Source of the DNA: Amphritea sp.
GTDB lineage: Bacteria; Pseudomonadota; Gammaproteobacteria; Pseudomonadales; Balneatricaceae
Direction of reading: 5' to 3'
NCBI GenBank assembly: GCA_018067325.1
Contig: JAGPUU010000369.1
Span: 1-5,175 of the forward strand
DNA: 5,175 nucleotides
Shown here: positions 1 to 4,921 of the stretch, in pieces
Layout of the letters: every line of letters begins with the position of its first letter
Numbering within the stretch: position 1 is the stretch's first letter
Translations under genes and position numbers: made by a program
Notes under the pieces: generated by a model
Told to the model about the DNA's origin: nothing
Databases searched by the model: none
The model's input: only the letters and a program-made list of their open reading frames with translations

Positions 1-177
1 CAGCTCACAATCTTCTGGCTCAATGTCATTCAATGTAGAGATATGCTTGCGCGGAATGATCAATGCATGGGTCGGCGCCTGTGGACTAATATCATTAAAA
101 GCGATGACTTTATCGTCTTCATAGATAATATCCGCTGGAATCTCATTATTCAGAATCTTACAAAACAGACAATCCAT
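1..177 (-). CDS. hinT: HIT family protein, HinT-type purine nucleoside phosphoramidase (N-terminal part)
   Basis: The first 59 codons are present; the rest lies beyond the left edge. The translation begins [20 protein letters not shown] and continues through [20 protein letters not shown] to [19 protein letters not shown]. The blocks EIP-D-IYEDD-V-AF-DI-PQAPTH-LIIP are diagnostic of the HinT branch of the histidine-triad superfamily, whose members hydrolyse AMP-N-phosphoramidates such as aminoacyl-adenylates in the cytoplasm. The catalytic HxHxHxx motif is C-terminal and off-window, so activity cannot be verified. A Cys3-x2-Cys6 pair is visible, as in many bacterial HinT proteins. I chose ATG 175-177 because GAGAAGG (187-193 on the minus strand) sits 9 nt upstream. 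An in-frame ATG at 184-186 directly abuts that Shine-Dalgarno and is less likely; it would add three residues. The gene is divergent from pta-ackA. Confidence 0.9.
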   Translation of the reverse strand, partial: MDCLFCKILNNEIPADIIYEDDKVIAFNDISPQAPTHALIIPRKHISTLNDIEPEDCEL

Positions 178-212
178 AGCACTCATCCTTCTCTGATAAA
201 ACAGTTAACCGG

Positions 213-242
213 ATTACATCATCCCGACGGGATAGAGTTCAA
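213..242 (-). promoter_or_regulatory. Probable sigma70 promoter of hinT
   Basis: On the minus strand a -35-like TTGAAC (237-242) and a -10-like TGTAAT (213-218, five of six consensus bases) are separated by 18 nt. They lie about 35 nt before the ATG. The spacer contains a perfect 13-base palindrome with a one-base centre, ATCCCGaCGGGAT (221-233), which could be an operator. The promoter is called by eye from consensus matches only. Confidence 0.5.
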
Positions 243-259
243 GTAAAATATTTTTCGTG

Positions 260-291
260 GCTCGTTGCTCGTTGCTCGTTGCTCGTTGCTC
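260..291 (+). repeat. Tandem repeat of 7-bp unit GCTCGTT, about 4.6 copies
   Basis: Four perfect copies of GCTCGTT are followed by a partial GCTC. The array ends 18 bp upstream of the hinT -35 box. The unit resembles the TTGCTCG linkers of the stem-loop modules elsewhere in the window. The inverse form, GAGCAACGAGC, recurs at 386-396. The unit is not a multiple of three and the ORF running through it looks spurious, so it is treated as non-coding. Confidence 0.9.
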
Positions 292-384
292 AGAACTATC
301 AGCCCCTGCACAACCAACTCAACAACTTCCTTACAAAGCTTTAATCTATCTGGTATCTCTACACTCAATAAAGAAGGCTTTTAC

Positions 385-430
385 CGAGCAACGAGCAAGT
401 CACGTTCTTTGTGACGTTCGAACAACGAGC
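385..430 (+). repeat. Stem-loop module, locus 1 (one hairpin with linker repeats)
   Basis: CGAGCAACGAGCAA (385-398) is followed by a hairpin at 399-415 with stem GTCAC/GTGAC and a 7-nt loop. Next come the palindrome GTTCGAAC (416-423) and AACGAGC (424-430). The pattern AA-[hairpin]-GT with GAGCAA-type linkers matches the array at 4961-5062 in the same orientation and the array at 2767-2829 in the opposite orientation. The stem sequence differs from every other copy. Confidence 0.7.
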
Positions 431-532
431 TACGACTCTTACGCACCTGCGTTATACAAAAAAACCTTCCTATACAACAATAAATCACCATTTTGATGAG
501 CCCAGTTGTTGCACTGCGTCATAAGAAGTTCA

Positions 533-550
533 TACTCTTGGCATAGAGTA
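533..550. promoter_or_regulatory. Inverted repeat upstream of pta, possible operator
   Basis: TACTCT and AGAGTA are perfect 6-bp arms around a 6-bp spacer (TGGCAT), about 85 bp before the pta start codon. The size and spacing suit a dimeric transcription factor, and the left arm overlaps a weak -10-like hexamer. No specific regulator is recognised. Confidence 0.25.
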
Positions 551-634
551 AATACAAACGCTGATAGAGCGAAATGTATCGGTTGTAACGCGGTGATCCT
601 GCGCTATTAACTACCGACCATCCGGAGTAGTAAG

Positions 635-1576
635 ATGATCCTTTCAGAAAAGCCCCCCATCCACAATCAACTCGAATTCTTTATTGAAGAAGCGGTTAAA
701 GCCCGTCCGGTAATAACTGCAGTCGTGCATCCGGTTGAGCATAACGGCTTAATGGGCGCCGTAGAGGCTGCTGAACGCGGCCTGATAGTGCCGATTTTAA
801 TAGGCCCAGAGGCAAAAATACGTGCCACTGCCGATAAGTATCAGCTTAATATCGATGGCTATGAACTGATCGATGTCGAACACAGTCATGCCTCAGCAGA
901 GATGTCAGTCCGCCTGATACGTGAAGCACGGGCCGAAACCCTGATGAAGGGTGATCTGGGTACTTCCGAACTCCTGAGTGCCGTTATCCACAAAACACTG
1001 GGTATTCGTACTGAACGTCGCCAGAGCCATATCTTTGTACTGGACGTTCCGAATTACCATAAACCCCTGATGATCACCGATGCAGCGATCAACGTATCAC
1101 CTGATATTATGGTAAAGCGGGATATTCTGCAGAACGCCATCGATTTCTGTCACGCACTGGGGATCAACGAGCCAAAAGTCGCTATTCTGGCGGCGGTTGA
1201 GAAAGTAAAACCCTCGATGCAAAGTACCATTGACGCTGCAGCCCTATGTAAAATGTCAGATCGGGGACAGATCACCGGCGCCATTCTGGATGGCCCACTG
1301 GCCTTCGATAATGCCATCTCTCTACAGGCTGCTATCGATAAACATATCACTTCACCGGTCTCCGGCGATGCTGATATCCTCTTAGCCCCCGATTTGGAAT
1401 CAGCTAACATGCTGGCAAAGCAGCTGATCTATCTTGCCAACGCCAAGTCTGCGGGTATCGCACTGGGCGCCCGGGCACCTATAATTCTGAATAGCCGTTC
1501 TGATGGCACGCTGGCACGCCTGGCATCCTGCGCTCTGGCCTCACATATGGTTCTACACCCACAGGAAACAAAGTAA
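635..1576 (+). CDS. pta: Phosphate acetyltransferase (PTA_PTB family, stand-alone domain)
   Basis: A 313-residue enzyme predicted to interconvert acetyl-CoA plus phosphate and acetyl phosphate plus CoA in the cytoplasm. Family signatures visible are LMKGDLGTSELL (103-114), ITDAAINVSPD (147-157), VAILAAVEKVKPSMQST (182-198), ILDGPLAFDNAIS (217-229) and the C-terminal GDADILLAPDLESANMLAK block (244-262), ending with PIILNSRSDG (282-291). The DGPLA-DNA form resembles phosphate butyryltransferases and the Pta module of bifunctional enoyl-CoA hydratase/phosphate acetyltransferase proteins. The N-terminal MaoC-like hydratase domain of those fusions is absent, and the length matches the transferase domain alone. 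GGAG (624-627) lies 7 nt before the ATG. The stop abuts the ackA start, so the two genes form one operon. The neighbouring kinase is of the acetate rather than butyrate type, which favours acetyl over butyryl substrate. That choice is inference. Confidence 0.93.
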   Translation: MILSEKPPIHNQLEFFIEEAVKARPVITAVVHPVEHNGLMGAVEAAERGLIVPILIGPEAKIRATADKYQLNIDGYELIDVEHSHASAEMSVRLIREARAETLMKGDLGTSELLSAVIHKTLGIRTERRQSHIFVLDVPNYHKPLMITDAAINVSPDIMVKRDILQNAIDFCHALGINEPKVAILAAVEKVKPSMQSTIDAAALCKMSDRGQITGAILDGPLAFDNAISLQAAIDKHITSPVSGDADILLAPDLESANMLAKQLIYLANAKSAGIALGARAPIILNSRSDGTLARLASCALASHMVLHPQETK

Positions 1577-2761
1577 ATGAGCCTGATTCTGACCGTAAAC
1601 GGTGGTTCTTCCAGTCTTAAATGCGCACTTTTTTCACGTAATACTGGCAATGCCGAGTGCCTGTATCAGTTTAAACTAGCCAATATTCTTAATGCGCCAG
1701 TGATGAAGGTGATTTCTAACCAGGGCGATACCCTGGACCAATATCAATTAGATATGGCCGAGATCGCAACCGAAAATCGCCATCAGGCCTGTCTTGATCG
1801 GGTTATTCAGTGGGTACATAAACAGCTGCCGGATAGCCGCATCAGCGCCTTTGGTCACCGAGTTGTACACGGTGGTGAAGCATTCACTGACCCGGTACTG
1901 ATAACAGATCAGATTATGCAGCAGCTGGAAGAGTTTATCCCTCTGGCTCCCTTGCATCAGCCCTATAATCTGAAACTGATTCAGGCATGCCAGCAACTGG
2001 AACCGGAACTACCCCAAATCGCTTGCTTCGATACGATGTTCCATGTCGGCCAGCCAAATGTGGAACGCCATTACGCCATTCCCCGTAAGTACACTGAAGC
2101 GGGCATTCATAAGTACGGTTTCCACGGCTTATCTTACGAGTTTATCCAGCGTTCGCTAGACAGCATCGGTCGCGGTGCTGAAAGCGCTAAAACCATCGTC
2201 TGTCACCTAGGTGCAGGCGCGAGTATGTGTGCAGTCAAAAAAGGCAAATCTGTCGCTTCAACGATGGGCTTTACCGCGGTGGACGGTCTGCCGATGGGCA
2301 GCCGTACCGGCAATATCGACCCCGGCGTTTTACTCTACCTACAGCGCCACTATCATATGGATGCCGATCAGTTGGAAAGCTTCCTCTATAAAGAGAGTGG
2401 CTGGCTGGGTGTTTCAGGTATCAGCGCCGATATGCTGGAACTAGAACAATCAGATAAGCCGGAAGCAGAAGAAGCGATCGCCATGTTTGCCTACCGCGCA
2501 GCACTTGAGATCGGCCGCCTTAGCGCCGCCCTGCAAGGCCTGGAACAACTGGTATTTACCGGTGGCGTTGGTGAAAACGATAACAAACTGCGCAAGCGCA
2601 TCTGTGATCAGCTGGAATGGTTAGGCATCAAGTTAAACAAAAGCGCCAACAAAGAGGGGGAGGCTATTATCAGCAAAGCTTCCAGCCCTGTGATTGTTCG
2701 GGTGATACCTACTAATGAGGAAGCTATGATAGCGTTGCATGCAGAAGAAGTTTTGGGCTAA
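1577..2761 (+). CDS. ackA: Acetate kinase (acetate/propionate kinase family)
   Basis: A 394-residue cytoplasmic kinase that interconverts acetyl phosphate plus ADP and acetate plus ATP, at about the usual length of the family. Visible motifs are the N-terminal phosphate-binding VNGGSSSLK (7-15), GHRVVHGGE (93-101), LAPLHQPYNL (123-132), CFDTMFH (150-156) with the catalytic-type Asp152, YGFHGLSYEFI (180-190) with His183, CHLGAGASMCAVKKGKSV (209-226), MGSRTGNIDPGV (240-251) with Arg243, FTGGVGEN (327-334) and VIPTNEEAMIA (376-386). Residues equivalent to Asn7, Arg91, Asp148, His180, Arg241 and Glu384 of the Methanosarcina enzyme all appear present. Butyrate kinase is shorter and has a different N-terminal motif. 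The ATG follows the pta stop without a gap. An AGGAAA Shine-Dalgarno (1563-1568) lies inside the end of pta, 8 nt upstream, which points to coupled translation. Depending on flux the pair could dispose of acetate or scavenge it. Confidence 0.96.
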   Translation: MSLILTVNGGSSSLKCALFSRNTGNAECLYQFKLANILNAPVMKVISNQGDTLDQYQLDMAEIATENRHQACLDRVIQWVHKQLPDSRISAFGHRVVHGGEAFTDPVLITDQIMQQLEEFIPLAPLHQPYNLKLIQACQQLEPELPQIACFDTMFHVGQPNVERHYAIPRKYTEAGIHKYGFHGLSYEFIQRSLDSIGRGAESAKTIVCHLGAGASMCAVKKGKSVASTMGFTAVDGLPMGSRTGNIDPGVLLYLQRHYHMDADQLESFLYKESGWLGVSGISADMLELEQSDKPEAEEAIAMFAYRAALEIGRLSAALQGLEQLVFTGGVGENDNKLRKRICDQLEWLGIKLNKSANKEGEAIISKASSPVIVRVIPTNEEAMIALHAEEVLG

Positions 2762-2766
2762 GAAGT

Positions 2767-2829
2767 AGCTAGACGTTGCTTCGCAACTTGCTCGTGGCTA
2801 GACGGAAAACTTCGTTTTCCTTGCTAGAA
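2767..2829 (+). repeat. Stem-loop module array, locus 2 (two hairpins)
   Basis: The array starts 6 nt after the ackA stop. The order is GCTAGAC (2768-2774), hairpin GTTGC-TTC-GCAAC (2775-2787), linker TTGCTCGTGGCTAGAC (2788-2803), hairpin GGAAAAC-TTC-GTTTTCC (2804-2820), then TTGCTAGAA (2821-2829). Both hairpins have perfect stems and a TTC triloop, but the stem sequences are unrelated. The linkers match those of the array at 4961-5062 read on the opposite strand. As part of the pta-ackA transcript these would form 3' UTR structures just before the terminator. Confidence 0.75.
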
Positions 2830-2839
2830 AAAGCAAAAG

Positions 2840-2866
2840 AAAAGAGAGCTATTGGCTCTCTTTTTT
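2840..2866 (+). terminator. Intrinsic terminator of pta-ackA, probably bidirectional
   Basis: The stem AAAAGAGAGC/GCTCTCTTTT (2840-2849 with 2855-2864) has ten base pairs around the loop TATTG and is followed by a run of six T. Read on the minus strand, the same GC core is followed by TTTTCTTTT. It could therefore also stop transcripts arriving from the convergent cassette array. Confidence 0.92.
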
Positions 2867-2919
2867 ATGGGTGGGGGAGTAACCTAATCCAGAACAAGTA
2901 GAACCACGAAGAGATAATT

Positions 2920-2942
2920 TAAATGTACTCTGACCCTATTTA
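2920..2942. repeat. Short palindrome-ended motif containing AAATGTACTCTGACCC
   Basis: The sequence AAATGTACTCTGACCCTATT, with TAAAT and ATTTA at its ends, sits directly beyond the distal end of the cassette array. From memory, motifs of the form GGGTCAGAGTACATTT are dispersed in proteobacterial genomes and often lie near REP-associated (IS200-like) transposases. No transposase is present here and I cannot confirm the match, so it is reported as a likely dispersed repeat. Confidence 0.35.
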
Positions 2943-2946
2943 CTCG

Positions 2947-3405
2947 TTATTTTTCTTCAATGTCAGACTCCTTGGCACTAACTATTACCAACCGGACATT
3001 GCCCACTTTTTTCCCGATAATTCTATCTAAAGCAACAAAGATAAAAGCAGCTGCTATTACTAGGTAAAATACCATCCCTATAGTTTCCGCCACACCAGTA
3101 GTAAGCATCCCCTGCTCAATAAGCGTGCTCATAGAATGATGAAGTATTAATCCGAGGAAACCGCCAACCACGACTAACATAAGCATGAAACGCCACGTAA
3201 AAGCCCACCACACGGATAACAAATTTGAACCCGAAGCATCAACTTCAGCAGGGATAAACTTGACTGTACCCTCCGTCCATTCCTTAGCAACGCTTCGCTT
3301 CAGATCGGTGAGTTTGGTGATATTGTTGGTATGCTCTTCACAAACCACTGCGGAGTCAGTACCCCAGTTTATAGTGATTGAACGGCCACATACTTCACAC
3401 TTCAT
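2947..3405 (-). CDS. Cassette 4: zinc-finger-like membrane protein of unknown function
   Basis: A 152-residue protein with no family I can name. The N-terminus MKCEVCGRS has a Cys3-x2-Cys6 pair followed by Cys22-x2-His25, a plausible small zinc-binding knuckle. A polar stretch follows, then two hydrophobic segments at about residues 64-88 and 105-127, and a charged tail ending in SDIEEK. This suggests an inner-membrane protein with a cytoplasmic metal-binding head. I chose ATG 3403-3405 because AGGTGG lies 5 nt upstream. A GTG at 3412-3414 would add three residues but lacks a good ribosome binding site. The stop codon TAA lies inside the R'' box AAATAAC (2946-2952). The gene is the most distal one in the array and converges on ackA. 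Confidence 0.75.
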   Translation of the reverse strand: MKCEVCGRSITINWGTDSAVVCEEHTNNITKLTDLKRSVAKEWTEGTVKFIPAEVDASGSNLLSVWWAFTWRFMLMLVVVGGFLGLILHHSMSTLIEQGMLTTGVAETIGMVFYLVIAAAFIFVALDRIIGKKVGNVRLVIVSAKESDIEEK

Positions 3406-3428
3406 CCTTGCCACCTAGCTTTAGAGAT

Positions 3429-3498
3429 AAATAACGCTTAGGGTGTGGGGCATGAGGCGCGTAGCGGTGAAATGTCCCGCACGACCCGTTTGTTAAGA
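3429..3498 (-). repeat. attC site between cassettes 3 and 4
   Basis: Read on the minus strand, the site has R'' TCTTAAC (3492-3498) and R' GTTATTT (3429-3435). The inner arms GGGTCGTGCGGGACAT and ATGCCCCACACCC pair completely if three extra bases (C, C, A) on the R'' side are flipped out. Such extrahelical bases are the hallmark of attC recognition by IntI. A short loop containing CGCTACGCG lies between the arms. Total length is about 70 bp. Confidence 0.92.
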
Positions 3499-3502
3499 GA
3501 CT

Positions 3503-3850
3503 TCACTTGCCGCCTAGTAAAGCGTGGTTATAACTTTTAGCGTACTCTAGTGCGATGTTATTTAATTTTAAATGCCTTTTAGAACACAGGGCGTCGCTTG
3601 TGCCTTCAATGACAATGTAACCTCGTTTTTCGAATGCACCTTCCGGAGCGTTTTCCATACCTGGAATATACAAACCATACCCATTTACGGCCATAAAGTT
3701 AGCGTTTCCATTTTCTAATGCCTTAGCAGCATCTTCGAGCGGGTTTGCATTTTCAACCCACTGTAGAATTTGCACCTTATCCTTACACGTTTGAGCGAAC
3801 AAAATTGATGGAATAAACGCTAGTACTAAAATGGATAGGCGTAATTTCAT
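3503..3850 (-). CDS. Cassette 3: small exported protein with two cysteines, unknown function
   Basis: A 115-residue protein with a clear signal peptide: a basic MKLR start, a hydrophobic core to about residue 17, and LFA-QT as the likely cleavage site after residue 19. The mature part is about 96 residues. It has only two cysteines, Cys22 and Cys89, which could form a disulfide in the periplasm. The C-terminal block GYIVIEGTSDALCSKRHLKL and the aromatic stretch NGYGLYIPGMENAP look conserved-domain-like. They recall small hypothetical proteins I have seen in marine gammaproteobacteria, but no function is known to me. The start codon is 6 nt from the R' box, and the AAGAG used as a ribosome site (3856-3860) overlaps that box. 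The stop lies 4 nt before the R'' box. Confidence 0.8.
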   Translation of the reverse strand: MKLRLSILVLAFIPSILFAQTCKDKVQILQWVENANPLEDAAKALENGNANFMAVNGYGLYIPGMENAPEGAFEKRGYIVIEGTSDALCSKRHLKLNNIALEYAKSYNHALLGGK

Positions 3851-3856
3851 GATGTC

Positions 3857-3931
3857 TCTTAACGCCGCAAACAGCGGCGAGCAGTAGCGAGTCCGGCGGC
3901 GACAGCCTAGAACTGATTTGCTTTGTTATAC
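3857..3931 (-). repeat. attC site between cassettes 2 and 3
   Basis: On the minus strand R'' is GTATAAC (3925-3931) and R' is GTTAAGA (3857-3863). The inner arms GCAAATCAG and CTGTTTGC pair with a single extrahelical T. The central part contains GGACTCGCTACTGCTCGCC, typical of attC loops. The stop codon of the cassette 2 gene lies inside R''. Length is about 75 bp. Confidence 0.9.
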
Positions 3932-4219
3932 ATTTGTACGTGATGCCAACTTATGAATAAGTTTGCCATGAGCTATAAAGTAATATGAAGCGATAGAAAA
4001 TAGTAAGAGCTGAAAAAAAGCCGTTACTCCTTTAGTGACCGCGGCTTTCCTAAGAGACTCACTCATAGATGCTAAATCAGATGTATGGCTCGCAGCTTCG
4101 GCTAAGTGAAGATGAGCATAAACCGCACCAATTGCCTCAGGAATAGAGATAATTGCTAAAACTAGTAAATAAATTCCAAATATTCGGATCGCAACCCAGA
4201 TCCATTCTGATTGACTCAT
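3926..4219 (-). CDS. Cassette 2: small two-helix membrane protein, unknown function
   Basis: A 97-residue protein beginning MSQSEWIWVAIRIFGIYLLV. Two hydrophobic segments at about residues 7-27 and 63-82 are joined by a polar, alanine- and serine-rich loop. A basic tail (HGKLIHKLASRTNV) suggests both ends face the cytoplasm. No family is recognised. I chose ATG 4217-4219, with AGGGA upstream at about 7 nt spacing. A longer frame starting at 4255 would begin inside the attC site and translate the core, so it is rejected. The stop TAA lies within the R'' box of the following attC. Confidence 0.78.
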   Translation of the reverse strand: MSQSEWIWVAIRIFGIYLLVLAIISIPEAIGAVYAHLHLAEAASHTSDLASMSESLRKAAVTKGVTAFFQLLLFSIASYYFIAHGKLIHKLASRTNV

Positions 4220-4237
4220 GAACTTTCCCTGTTTTTT

Positions 4238-4318
4238 GTATAACGCCCGCAGCACAGGCGAGCGGCGAAGCCGTGAGTCCAGCCAGCTTGCTGGCGATTG
4301 TGCCTGCGCTTGTTAAGT
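4238..4318 (-). repeat. attC site between cassettes 1 and 2
   Basis: On the minus strand R'' is ACTTAAC (4312-4318), a perfect match to RYYYAAC, and R' is GTTATAC (4238-4244). The inner arms GCAGGCACA and TGTGCTGC pair with one extrahelical G, the classical position. The central part folds into two further hairpins, GCCAGC-AA-GCTGGC and CGGC-TTC-GCCG. Length is about 81 bp. Confidence 0.92.
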
Positions 4319-4597
4319 GGCATTTTTCGTAATGTACGTTGCTGCATAAAAAACACATTCTCTTGAATAGCCTGACAAGAACTCAATCTCGAATTTTGCT
4401 GTAGCCAATTGGCGATCTTTAATATTTGTAACCACAAACTCACAGCCATAAGGCTCAGGTATAGTAAGTTCTTTTTCAACTTCAATATCTGAAAATATAT
4501 GTGATGTACCAGCGTTATCCAAAATACTGATATTTGAAATTCGATTCTCAACATCATCAAATTCTATGGCAATGGATTTAGGTTTAACTTTACTCAT
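4313..4597 (-). CDS. Cassette 1: small soluble protein of unknown function
   Basis: A 94-residue protein beginning MSKVKPKSIAIEFDDVENRI. Alternating hydrophobic and polar residues (SIAIEF, NISILD, KFEIEFL, CVFYAATYI) suggest a mainly beta fold. There is no signal peptide or membrane segment, and two cysteines occur at residues 52 and 81. No family is recognised. The ATG lies 11 nt after the core site GTTAAAT, as usual for a cassette gene, but no convincing Shine-Dalgarno precedes it. Translation might therefore depend on an upstream leader. The stop TAA is inside the R'' box of the next attC. As the proximal cassette it would be the best expressed from an integron promoter. Confidence 0.75.
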   Translation of the reverse strand: MSKVKPKSIAIEFDDVENRISNISILDNAGTSHIFSDIEVEKELTIPEPYGCEFVVTNIKDRQLATAKFEIEFLSGYSRECVFYAATYITKNAT

Positions 4598-4608
4598 ATC
4601 TAGGTGCC

Positions 4609-4660
4609 ATTTAACATTTTAATTGTGTGCGTGCGCGTTTAGACACCGCAAGCTTGAAGC
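4609..4660 (-). other. attI-like site at the proximal end of the cassette array
   Basis: The core GTTAAAT (4609-4615, minus strand) fits GTTRRRY and marks the start of cassette 1. The upstream side, containing CGCGCACGCACACAATT, does not form the R''/L'' palindrome an attC would have. This asymmetry is expected of an attI primary site. The exact limits are uncertain, and no integrase is present in the window to define which attI class it would be. Confidence 0.45.
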
Positions 4661-4742
4661 GGGAGACGTCATATCTATTTGAACGGAAAGAGTCATTCTG
4701 AAGCACATCGTTTTTCATCCCCTGAAAACAAGCAAGCACGGT

Positions 4743-4772
4743 ATGCTATTTTGTGATGGCACGCTTTGTCAC
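4743..4772 (-). promoter_or_regulatory. Candidate promoter reading into the cassettes (Pc-like)
   Basis: On the minus strand GTGACA (4767-4772, five of six -35 bases) and TAGCAT (4743-4748, four of six -10 bases) are 18 nt apart. They lie about 130 nt upstream of the attI-like core, a position suited to a cassette promoter. The call rests on consensus similarity alone. Confidence 0.3.
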
Positions 4773-4921
4773 CGGCCATATTTCCTATTGCCTGAGTGTG
4801 CACCACTTTTATGAGTTATTCCAGTGCCTAACCGACCGTTCAAGGCTTAGCTAGGTAGTTCGATCAGGGGAGTTTGGTGGGTAACGGCGTTATATTTTTG
4901 GTCACACTGGAGTGTTGGTTT

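Larger units (their letters stand above)
178..634. other. Divergent intergenic region between hinT and pta
   Basis: No credible gene is present. It holds the hinT promoter, the 7-bp tandem repeat, one stem-loop module, an inverted repeat TACTCT-N6-AGAGTA at 533-550 and the pta ribosome binding site. Open frames at 43-246 and 257-496 have no recognisable protein character, and the second reads through the tandem repeat. No clear pta promoter stands out: TTGCAC (509-514) followed 18 nt later by TACTCT is only a weak match. Confidence 0.7.
2946..4615 (-). mobile_element. Integron gene-cassette array with four cassettes
   Basis: Four small minus-strand genes lie head to tail, each starting 6-23 nt after a GTT core site and each ending in or just before the next attC. 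By the G/TT cleavage rule the cassettes span 4244-4614, 3863-4243, 3435-3862, and from 3434 to an undefined distal end near 2946. The R'' box closing each cassette is complementary to that cassette's own opening R' box. The match is exact for cassettes 2, 3 and 4 (GTATAAC/GTTATAC, TCTTAAC/GTTAAGA, AAATAAC/GTTATTT) and has one mismatch for cassette 1 (ACTTAAC/GTTAAAT). This is what insertion of circular cassettes produces and strongly supports the call. The cassettes look more AT-rich than pta-ackA. No integrase is complete in the window. Confidence 0.9.

Noticed and set aside
43..246. Plus-strand open frame of 67 codons
   Set aside because: It is antisense to the well-supported hinT start and has no family character.
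257..496. Plus-strand open frame of 79 codons
   Set aside because: It begins in the 7-bp tandem repeat and runs through a stem-loop module; the sequence is low-complexity and repeat-derived.
2840..2866. Hairpin as another member of the stem-loop module family
   Set aside because: It lacks the TTGCTAGAC-type linkers and has a T tract; an intrinsic terminator explains it fully.
3185..3418. Plus-strand open frame opposite cassette 4
   Set aside because: It is antisense to a gene with credible membrane segments and a zinc-binding motif, and shows no protein features of its own.
4220..4255. N-terminal extension of the cassette 2 gene starting at 4255
   Set aside because: The start would lie inside the attC arm and translate the core site. 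ATG 4217-4219 has a proper ribosome site.
4216..4560. Minus-strand open frame of 114 codons overlapping cassette 1
   Set aside because: It is out of frame with the 94-residue cassette gene, crosses the attC palindrome and lacks a ribosome site or cassette-like position.
4752..4772. Possible CRP site TGTGA...TCAC
   Set aside because: The half-sites are 12 bases apart instead of 6, so it does not fit the CRP spacing.
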